From: a virus
Length of the DNA stretch: 26,143 bases
Direction: 5' to 3' (one strand)
IMG/VR virus record: IMGVR_UViG_3300025168_010811
Location: 1-26,143 of that record
Shown: one piece after another, positions 22,206 through 26,143 of the stretch
Numbering within the stretch: position 1 is the first letter of the stretch
Layout: the number at the start of each line of letters is the position of its first letter
The notes under the pieces: generated by a model
What the model saw: only the letters and a program-made list of their open reading frames with translations
Databases searched by the model: none
What the model was told of the DNA's origin: nothing
Made by a program: the position numbers and the translations under genes

Positions 22206-22796
22206 ATGAATCAGGTAACTAACGAACAGTGGACTAGATACGAAGAGAAATACGGAAAGCTAATGCATAGTATTTCTCAGAAGATATCTGGAGATGCTAT
22301 GACTGCCGCACCCGAAGACAACTATTCGGAGCTTTGCATTGCTGCTTTAGAATCAATAAATGGCTTTTCAAAGAAGACTGGGATGGGATTTAATGAAGCT
22401 TTTGATACTAAGCTATTCGACCAGTACACAAAGACTGTATTGTGGAATAGAAAAGCAAAGAAAGGCATTCCTTTGTCTAAGAAGATGGAATTTAGGAAAA
22501 AGAATAAGTCCTTAGAGTCTCCACTGTTTTCAGACAGTGATCATTCCTTAGCTAATATCCTTGAAGATCCTAGATCACATATTGATGTTTCTTCTGTAGA
22601 CTTCAATGAGTTTATGAAAGATCAAAATTCTGATGTTAAGACGGTTATGAATGCTATTCTTAAGGATCCTTCCCTTCTATCTAAGCAAGGATTTATCAGG
22701 ACTAGTGCAATTTGCAGATCAACTACTTTGAGCATTCATTTCGTTAATCAAGCGGTGGAAAAGCTTAAGAGCATCATGAAGGGGTACGATGAGTAG
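22206..22796 (+). CDS. Sigma-factor-like protein (candidate gp55 counterpart)
   Basis: A 196-residue protein. Residues about 10-65 read like a degenerate sigma region 2: YEEKYGKLMHSISQKISGDA, an acidic APEDNYSELCIAALESINGF (the 'eDl.Qe..i....' pattern), then FDQYTKTVLWNRKAKKG, matching the core-binding and -10-recognising helices. A polar linker leads to a C-terminal helical part (TSAICRSTTLSIHFVNQAVEKLK) that could be a small region-4-like or helix-turn-helix element. T4 gp55 (185 residues) has similar size and directs RNA polymerase to -10-only late promoters. The identification is by pattern only; it could be another DNA-binding phage regulator. It overlaps the next gene by 8 bases. Confidence 0.6.
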   Translation: MNQVTNEQWTRYEEKYGKLMHSISQKISGDAMTAAPEDNYSELCIAALESINGFSKKTGMGFNEAFDTKLFDQYTKTVLWNRKAKKGIPLSKKMEFRKKNKSLESPLFSDSDHSLANILEDPRSHIDVSSVDFNEFMKDQNSDVKTVMNAILKDPSLLSKQGFIRTSAICRSTTLSIHFVNQAVEKLKSIMKGYDE

Positions 22797-22998
22797 GGAT
22801 GAGTTTCTAGACACTGCCGTTAGTCAGTCTTTAAAAAAGTATCGTAGTGACTCGTCTTGGCCTTATTTGGGTGATTTCGTTCCGGGGACTATGCTAGATT
22901 TTGAATCTTATAATTCTTTTGACGTATTGTCTTTCGAGTTAATGGCTGTAGCTGCTAGGGAAAAATATGGTTTCACTGACGAATCTAGTAAAGATTGA
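22789..22998 (+). CDS. Small acidic hypothetical protein
   Basis: A 69-residue protein with no recognised domain: an N-terminal helix (DEFLDTAVSQSLKKY), an aromatic middle (SWPYLGDFVPG) and a helix with SFELMAVAAREKYGF. Overlaps of 8 bases upstream and 32 bases downstream suggest coupled translation with the sigma-like and kinase-like genes. Function unknown. Confidence 0.58.
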   Translation: MSRDEFLDTAVSQSLKKYRSDSSWPYLGDFVPGTMLDFESYNSFDVLSFELMAVAAREKYGFTDESSKD

Positions 22999-23695
22999 GA
23001 CGTATCTGGAGCATCTATTTAGTGTTCACAGTATAGATCCTGGGAGAGAAACCGACCTTCCAGTTATGCCTTTTATAGGTACCATTGTAGGTCTTGTCTG
23101 TAAAAAGTTTAAACTAAATGTGGTTTCTACAGACGGGACTACTAGGATTGTTCTTAAGTCTCCTAGATCTAAGACTGTAATTAAGATTGGTTTACCTTGG
23201 AATAATCAGGCGGAGTACTCACTTTACAAGGCTTTAGAGAATTCTTCATTAGGTGATCTGTTTGCTGAGTGCATTCAGATAAGTCCAAAAGGATATGTTT
23301 TAGAGATGGAGTATGTAAGCAAACCATTTCCTAGTGCAAAAGGACAGTATCATTGGGTTAATCCTAATCTAAATAAAATTAGGAATGACTTAGAGAGTCA
23401 CTTCTCCTTTATAACTAAGTATAACACTTACAACTGGGGTGCAGACTTTCATGATGACAACATGCGAGTAGATTCTCACGGAGATATTAAGCTTATCGAT
23501 TATAGCAGCCTGTTAACAGATATGTTCTTCAGAAGAAAGTCCACTACTGTAAAGTCGGCAATAAGAGGAGTACTCAAGTTAGATTTCCCTAAGGTTAAGT
23601 TAAATTTGTATTGCAGAGATCGAGTAATTTACTACACAAACAATACAAAGCTGATGAAAGCAGAAATAGACTACGATTCTAAAAAAGCCTATTGA
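22967..23695 (+). CDS. Protein-kinase-fold protein (putative)
   Basis: A 242-residue protein that reads as a reduced kinase-like domain. KTVIKIG (69-75) has Lys73 at the place of the ATP-binding lysine, NNQAEYSLYKAL (79-90) offers Glu83 as its helix-C partner, and YVLEMEYVSKPF resembles the hinge. FHDDNMRV (161-168) is an HxDN-type catalytic loop (His162, Asp163/Asp164, Asn165), and IKLIDYS (174-180) with Asp178 is the metal-binding 'DFG' equivalent. This is the order in protein and small-molecule kinases. Phage kinases phosphorylate host RNA polymerase or other proteins, but here the target is unknown. Start at 22967 has aggg upstream. It is the last gene before the tRNA region. Confidence 0.6.
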   Translation: MVSLTNLVKIETYLEHLFSVHSIDPGRETDLPVMPFIGTIVGLVCKKFKLNVVSTDGTTRIVLKSPRSKTVIKIGLPWNNQAEYSLYKALENSSLGDLFAECIQISPKGYVLEMEYVSKPFPSAKGQYHWVNPNLNKIRNDLESHFSFITKYNTYNWGADFHDDNMRVDSHGDIKLIDYSSLLTDMFFRRKSTTVKSAIRGVLKLDFPKVKLNLYCRDRVIYYTNNTKLMKAEIDYDSKKAY

Positions 23696-23719
23696 ATATA
23701 GTATTCAGTTCGCTATTAT
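23692..23719 (+). promoter_or_regulatory. Promoter of the tRNA-Ile gene
   Basis: TTGAAT (23692-23697), a 16-bp spacer and TATTAT (23714-23719, preceded by GC) form a sigma-70-like pair 12 bases before the tRNA 5' end. A small gaatatagtattc palindrome lies between the elements. Confidence 0.5.
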
Positions 23720-23731
23720 ACCTACATATAC

Positions 23732-23808
23732 GGCGCATTAACTCAGTTGGTTAGAGTGCGGGTCTTATATGCCTGAAGTCGTTGGTTCAAGTCCAACATG
23801 CGCTACCA
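23732..23808 (+). tRNA. tRNA-Ile (anticodon UAU)
   Basis: A complete 77-base cloverleaf with encoded CCA. Acceptor GGCGCAT pairs with ATGCGCT, the D stem is ACTC/GAGT with AGTTGGTTA loop, the anticodon stem CGGGT/GCCTG closes a loop CTTATAT, and the T arm is GTTGG-TTCAAGT-CCAAC. Anticodon positions 34-36 are TAT, reading AUA (Ile). Most bacteria read AUA with a lysidine-modified CAU tRNA, so a UAU anticodon is unusual and bypasses that enzyme. AUA is a frequent codon in this AT-rich genome, notably in the glycan operon, which gives it an obvious use. Confidence 0.92.
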
Positions 23809-23910
23809 AGCAGTATAGTAATAAAGGTAAAACACTCCCATATGCACCGTCAGCGGCCTAATACCTTAGAGCAGGGAGAGATACTGGTTCAAGTCCGGTT
23901 ACTGCTACCA
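23809..23910 (+). tRNA. tRNA-like gene with an enlarged anticodon loop, possibly interrupted or degenerate
   Basis: It begins directly after the CCA of tRNA-Ile. A perfect acceptor stem AGCAGTA/TACTGCT, TA at positions 8-9, a weak D arm containing the GG pair, a T arm ACTGG-TTCAAGT-CCGGT and an encoded ACCA end make it tRNA-shaped. The only stem that fits the anticodon arm is CTCCC (23836-23840)/GGGAG, correctly followed by a 4-base variable region, but it encloses 34 bases instead of 7. Removing 27 bases would give a normal 75-base tRNA. No 5-bp stem with a 7-base loop exists elsewhere in the middle. The isotype cannot be assigned. It could be an interrupted tRNA, a decayed gene, or a tRNA-like RNA with another use. 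Confidence 0.6.
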
Positions 23911-23925
23911 TTTCACGTAAACAAG

Positions 23926-23933
23926 TATAAATA
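23926..23933 (+). promoter_or_regulatory. T4-late-type TATAAATA box
   Basis: An exact TATAAATA, the T4 late-promoter consensus, 21 nt before the ATG at 23947 and just after the tRNA-like gene. No -35 element is needed for this class; a short leader of about 8 bases would result. Confidence 0.5.
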
Positions 23934-23946
23934 GATAAAAGAAATT

Positions 23947-24078
23947 ATGTTTATGAACATCAGCAAGCAGATGGGGGATCCTAAATTTTATGAAAATTTA
24001 GGCTATGCAGTTGCCATAGGATCCTTTTGTCTTTTATTTCAACTGTATTGTGTTTATTTAATGTCGAGGGGCCTATAA
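23947..24078 (+). CDS. Small single-helix membrane protein
   Basis: A 43-residue reading frame: a polar start (MFMNISKQMGDPKFYEN), one hydrophobic helix (LGYAVAIGSFCLLFQLYCVY) and a short LMSRGL end, so it probably spans the membrane once. Its last base is the first base of the next ATG (TAATG), a strong sign of coupled translation. A TATAAATA late-type box precedes it. Function unknown; small one-helix proteins in phages can be holin-like or inhibitors. Confidence 0.5.
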   Translation: MFMNISKQMGDPKFYENLGYAVAIGSFCLLFQLYCVYLMSRGL

Positions 24079-24236
24079 TGAAAGCTGAAGAGTTAATAAT
24101 TCGTATTGAAGAATTGATGTTAGAGCACCCCGAAGATGATTTAGAAGTAGTTGTTTTTGATGATAGCAAGAGGTATGTAGATCCTGTTGCTACCACGTTA
24201 CATGTTCAGGGTATTAAAAAAATAGTAATAATGTAG
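24078..24236 (+). CDS. Small hypothetical protein
   Basis: A 52-residue protein (MKAEELIIRIEELMLEHPED start) that alternates helix and beta-strands: an N-terminal acidic helix, DLEVVVFDDS as a strand, and IKKIVIM as the last strand. No known family is recognised. The ATG at 24078 is preferred over a non-ATG start at 24027 because gaggggcc lies just upstream and the stop of the membrane protein overlaps it by one base. The next gene follows after 8 bases. Confidence 0.6.
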   Translation: MKAEELIIRIEELMLEHPEDDLEVVVFDDSKRYVDPVATTLHVQGIKKIVIM

Positions 24237-24244
24237 GAGATATA

Positions 24245-24505
24245 ATGGCTGGTAAGGGAGATAAGCGTAGACAGGGAGATAGCGAAAAGCTAATTTCAAA
24301 TTGGGATCGTATATTTAATAAGGGTAAGAAGAGTGAAGATGTTGATACTTCTAACATTGAACCTTTTCACATTAAAAATGCTCGCCACCTAAAGATGAAG
24401 GATATTGCTCTTCAAGAGAAGAAGGCAGAGGAAAAGCGTAGGCGTGAGCAAGAACTATTCGACCGTTTAGACAGAGAGGTTGAAGAAGAGAATAAGAGCA
24501 AGTAA
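24245..24505 (+). CDS. Small charged phage protein
   Basis: An 86-residue protein with the start MAGKGDKRRQGDSEKLISNW, followed by DRIFNKG; short phage proteins with this MAGKGDKRR...WDxIF start are common and have no known function. The C-terminal half is a long, highly charged helix (IALQEKKAEEKRRREQELFD and on), likely a coiled coil. A strong taggagat ribosome-binding site precedes the ATG. It is the last gene before the inverted repeat and tRNA-Leu. Confidence 0.68.
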   Translation: MAGKGDKRRQGDSEKLISNWDRIFNKGKKSEDVDTSNIEPFHIKNARHLKMKDIALQEKKAEEKRRREQELFDRLDREVEEENKSK

Positions 24506-24521
24506 GCTCTTCCGTGTTTCT

Positions 24522-24604
24522 GCCAGATTTGTGGTGTTTTTTCAACATCGCATTGCGTATTAAACCAGTGTGTAGGTATATTATACTCGCACCACAAATC
24601 TGGC
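24522..24604. repeat. Perfect 15-bp inverted repeat with a 53-base spacer
   Basis: GCCAGATTTGTGGTG (24522-24536) is matched by its exact complement CACCACAAATCTGGC (24590-24604). The first arm is followed by TTTTTT and the second by TTTT. The spacer holds a promoter-like TTGCGT (24553-24558) and TATATT (24577-24582), which would start transcription at the edge of the second arm, just before the tRNA. If read through, the arms form a long hairpin ending in TTTT, which could act as a terminator with a large loop. Confidence 0.75.
24553..24582 (+). promoter_or_regulatory. Possible promoter of the tRNA-Leu-like gene
   Basis: TTGCGT and TATATT are separated by 18 bp inside the spacer of the inverted repeat. 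A start near 24589 would leave a leader of about 20 bases before the tRNA. TATACT at 24582-24587 is an alternative -10. Confidence 0.4.
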
Positions 24605-24608
24605 TTTT

Positions 24609-24684
24609 GGTCCGGTAGCCCAAGGGCAGAGGCAACAGACTTAAAATCTGTACAGTGTGGGTTCGAATCCCACTCGGACTACCA
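24609..24684 (+). tRNA. tRNA-Leu (anticodon UAA) with a short variable loop
   Basis: A complete 76-base cloverleaf with encoded CCA. Acceptor GGTCCGG/TCGGACT (two G-U pairs) and TA at 8-9. The D arm is GCC/GGC, and the anticodon arm ACAGA-CTTAAAA-TCTGT gives anticodon TAA, reading UUA (Leu). The variable region is 5 bases and the T arm is GTGGG-TTCGAAT-CCCAC. Discriminator base A73 fits leucine. Bacterial leucine tRNAs normally have a long variable arm (type II); this one has type I shape. It would help with the frequent UUA codons of this genome. Confidence 0.88.
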
Positions 24685-24694
24685 TTAATTTTAA

Positions 24695-24721
24695 GAATCG
24701 ACACTTTGTTGATTCAGTTTT
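24695..24721 (+). terminator. Possible terminator after tRNA-Leu
   Basis: GAATCGAC and GTTGATTC form an 8-bp stem (one G-T pair) around a 5-base loop, followed by ag and TTTT. It is weaker than the hairpins at 2913 and 25764 but well placed between the tRNA and the next gene. Confidence 0.5.
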
Positions 24722-24736
24722 GAAAGGGTTAGTAAA

Positions 24737-25399
24737 ATGAAAAAAACAGTAAATAGTAGTGACTTTAGCGAGTGGAGTGAGGGCGAGGAGATGTTCTTTC
24801 CGTTAGCAGATATGAGTGAGTCTGTTACCTTCTCCCTTAAAGGTGTTAAAACATCATCGGGAGGATCTCAGTGTAAGTTTTTGACTTGGGGTAGTAAATG
24901 TAACTACGATTCGTATGATTTCGATAAAATGCAATTAAGTGTGATTAAAATTAAGAGACTTTATAGAGAGGAGACTGGAAGTCCTACTAGGGGTATGGTG
25001 AGAAGTAAGTTCGCTGAGAAGTTAGGATTTTGCAATGGTCCGTCAAAAGACTGGCAACGTAAGTGGCTTAAACTAATAGATCATAGAATAGTTGATGTAT
25101 TTAAGACTTTTGAATTGTGGATCAAGATTGCAAAATCCCAAGAGGAGGAAAGGAACAATAAAGAAAAGGAGGTAAGGAACAATAAAGAAAAGGAGGATTC
25201 AAAAGAGAAAAAGCTTGTATTCAAAAAGCCTTTAGGTGATGTTGATAGGATCCCTATCCATATTGGTTACACTAGAATAGAAGTTGATCACATGTTAGCT
25301 AAGTTGAAGAGTGAATTGATGGAAGAAATAAAGTTCCGTTCGCACCCCAAAATTAACCGTCAAGGTAGCTTTCAAGACCATTTAAATAGCAAACGATGA
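24737..25399 (+). CDS. Hypothetical protein with a charged repeat linker
   Basis: A 220-residue protein in two parts. Residues 1-135 look folded: an acidic, aromatic N-terminus (DFSEWSEGEEMFFPLADMS), a region with three Cys, then helical RGMVRSKFAEKLGF and DWQRKWLKLIDHRIVDVFK. Residues about 136-160 are a highly charged linker with the direct repeat RNNKEKE-V-RNNKEKE, from a 24-bp DNA duplication. The C-terminal part (DVDRIPIHIGYTRIEVDHML) may be a second small domain. No family is recognised. aaaggg lies upstream of the ATG. The stop overlaps the SET-domain gene by 4 bases (ATGA), suggesting the two act together. Confidence 0.65.
   Translation: MKKTVNSSDFSEWSEGEEMFFPLADMSESVTFSLKGVKTSSGGSQCKFLTWGSKCNYDSYDFDKMQLSVIKIKRLYREETGSPTRGMVRSKFAEKLGFCNGPSKDWQRKWLKLIDHRIVDVFKTFELWIKIAKSQEEERNNKEKEVRNNKEKEDSKEKKLVFKKPLGDVDRIPIHIGYTRIEVDHMLAKLKSELMEEIKFRSHPKINRQGSFQDHLNSKR
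25150..25196 (+). repeat. In-frame 24-bp tandem duplication
   Basis: Two adjacent copies (25150-25173 and 25174-25196, identical over 23 bases) each encode eight residues of a Lys/Glu/Asn-rich linker in the gene 24737-25399. Because the unit is a multiple of three the frame is kept. The perfect identity suggests recent slippage or recombination. Confidence 0.85.
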
Positions 25400-25761
25400 C
25401 ATATAATCCCCTACCCTCTTACCTGACCATTAAAGAATCCAGTGTTCATGGGTTGGGGTTATTCGCAACTAAACGCATCCTAAAGGGTCAGTTTATAGGA
25501 ACGTCACATTACATTAGTAATCATGGAAGCCTCCTTAGAACGCCTCTGGGGGGCTTCTACAACCATTCTAAGGACCCTAACGTCATTGCAAGATTAGCCC
25601 CAAGCAGTTACAGACAGCATGGCATGAGGTTTATAGACATGAAGGCTGCAAAAGATATTAATCCTGGGGAGGAGCTTACAGCAAACTATGAAGTAACTGT
25701 GGAGGATCTTAAAGAGATTATGAGTGACACCCAACTTACAGTTGCAGGTATATTAAAATAA
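25396..25761 (+). CDS. SET-domain protein (putative lysine methyltransferase)
   Basis: A 121-residue protein that is a SET domain and little else. SSVHGLGLFATKRILKGQFIG (15-35) is the N-terminal SET motif with the SAM-binding G-x-G. GGFYNHSKDPNV (52-63) is the NHS.xPN signature that binds SAM and forms the pseudoknot. KDINPGEELTANYE (86-99) is the closing motif, with Tyr98 at the catalytic tyrosine position. SET enzymes methylate lysines on proteins; the compact viral vSET (about 119 residues) is a length match. No Cys-rich post-SET region is present. The target may be a phage or host protein. It overlaps the preceding unknown gene, a possible partner or substrate. Confidence 0.87.
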   Translation: MTYNPLPSYLTIKESSVHGLGLFATKRILKGQFIGTSHYISNHGSLLRTPLGGFYNHSKDPNVIARLAPSSYRQHGMRFIDMKAAKDINPGEELTANYEVTVEDLKEIMSDTQLTVAGILK

Positions 25762-25763
25762 AA

Positions 25764-25796
25764 AATCAGAGACTAGGAAATACCTAATCTCTGATT
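25764..25796. terminator. Bidirectional hairpin terminator between convergent genes
   Basis: AATCAGAGAcTAGG and CCTAaTCTCTGATT form a 14-bp stem with one mismatch and a 5-base loop. On the reverse strand it is followed by a T-rich run (complement of aataaaaaa), a strong terminator for the gene at 25815; on the forward strand the tail is only moderately T-rich. It ends right after the SET gene. Confidence 0.85.
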
Positions 25797-25814
25797 ATAT
25801 TCTCGTGTTAGATA

Positions 25815-26099
25815 CTAACGATGCTTGTTGTTTCTCTTAGGGGAGACATAAACATCGCCCTTAGAGGGCAGTTCTACGACTACAGGTTCCTCTACCTTCA
25901 CGGGTTCTTGAGGAGCTTCATCCTCTACCAAGGCAATCTTGATCTTTCTTCGACTGACAAGATTATTTAAAATTTTACTAGACCAATGGGTTGGAACTTC
26001 CAAACTCTCATTGGGTCTAAGAAATACATTCTTAGACCCTTCTGGAGTAGTAAAACTAATAGACAAACCTTGTGTACTTGTGTTTTTAAGTACTCTCAT
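25815..26099 (-). CDS. Small hypothetical phage protein, possibly structural
   Basis: A 94-residue protein. Residues 1-57 look like a compact beta-domain (STQGLSISFTTPEGSKNVFL, RPNESLEVPTHW) followed by a short helix (KILNNLVSRRKIKI). The rest is an acidic, Pro/Val/Glu-rich flexible tail (EDEAPQEPVKVEEPVVVE) ending in basic KRNNKHR. I have seen this pattern among small proteins encoded near virion genes, but no specific role can be given. The ATG overlaps the stop of an upstream reverse-strand gene (TAATG), so it belongs to an operon that enters the window from the right. It ends before a strong hairpin terminator. Confidence 0.68.
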   Translation of the reverse strand: MRVLKNTSTQGLSISFTTPEGSKNVFLRPNESLEVPTHWSSKILNNLVSRRKIKIALVEDEAPQEPVKVEEPVVVELPSKGDVYVSPKRNNKHR

Positions 26100-26143
26100 T
26101 AGCCGTGCCTATTGATATCATACTCTACGAATCCCTCGTCTTC
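26099..26143 (-). CDS. 3' end of a reverse-strand gene running off the window
   Basis: Only the last 14 residues and stop are visible (EDEGFVEYDINRHG). It is the only reverse-strand frame open to the window edge, and its TAA shares a base with the next ATG, a coupling seen often in this genome. Nothing can be said of its function. Confidence 0.5.
   Translation of the reverse strand, partial: EDEGFVEYDINRHG

Noticed and set aside
23809-23910. Selenocysteine tRNA or ordinary long-variable-arm tRNA
   Set aside because: There is no anticodon arm with UCA or any 5-bp/7-base anticodon arm, and the region before the T stem is the normal 4 bases once CTCCC/GGGAG is paired.
24372-24704. Reverse-strand reading frame with a GIRTHT motif
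   Set aside because: This is the familiar false frame produced by the antisense of a tRNA gene; it also overlaps a real forward gene.
1-26143. CRISPR array, insertion sequence, integrase or attachment site
   Set aside because: No spaced direct repeats, transposase, integrase or duplicated tRNA ends were seen.

Overview
The window is one continuous piece of a tailed-phage genome with T4-type replication and recombination genes. It carries a gp41/DnaB-type helicase (3' part), a UvsY-like mediator, a gp32-type single-strand-binding protein, a UvsX recombinase and a sigma-like protein placed like T4 gp55. Genes are tightly packed, often with ATGA or TAATG overlaps, and the DNA is AT-rich. There are no ribosomal or housekeeping operons. 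The host cannot be read from the sequence. The large LPS/capsule-type sugar operon suggests a Gram-negative bacterium, and the overall style resembles environmental myoviruses; that is inference.

Layout. (1) 1-2947: helicase end, small HExxH metallopeptidase-like protein, UvsY-like protein, gp32-like SSB and a lipoprotein, closed by a perfect hairpin terminator. (2) 2973-16605: a 13.6-kb, same-strand, almost gapless glycan operon. It encodes GT-B, GT25, GT11, GT10, GT29-like and DUF115/Maf-like transferases, an FkbM methyltransferase, GDP-fucose enzymes (Gmd, Fcl), a ColD-like 3-dehydratase with His in place of the aminotransferase Lys, a CMP-sugar synthetase-like enzyme, and an unusual block of cupin, SDR, dehydroquinate-synthase-like sugar cyclase, class III aminotransferase and SIS protein. 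(3) 16608-17487: MazG-like pyrophosphohydrolase and two small reverse-strand genes, one with a C-terminal membrane helix. (4) 17487-23695: a conserved phage protein, UvsX, small unknowns, a Clp-type AAA+ ATPase with an LGF tripeptide where ClpP-binding unfoldases have theirs, a zinc-ribbon-like protein, a sigma-like factor and a kinase-fold protein. (5) 23696-24736: tRNA-Ile(UAU), a tRNA-like gene with an oversized anticodon loop, small ORFs, a 15-bp inverted repeat and a type-I-shaped tRNA with a Leu(UAA) anticodon. (6) 24737-26143: an unknown protein with an internal 24-bp duplication, a compact SET-domain protein, a terminator between converging genes, and two reverse-strand genes.

How the genes work together. 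The operon can supply GDP-fucose and GDP-4-keto-3,6-dideoxymannose from host GDP-mannose. It may also supply a CMP-activated acidic sugar and possibly an aminated cyclitol (pseudo-sugar). Its transferases could build these into a glycan on the virion, the phage DNA or the host surface. A recurring GCTATAAT-like box lies exactly 12-13 nt before six start codons that lack a Shine-Dalgarno sequence. This predicts leaderless transcripts and a -10-only promoter class, perhaps read by the gp55-like factor encoded here. Two YATAAATA boxes match the T4 late-promoter consensus.
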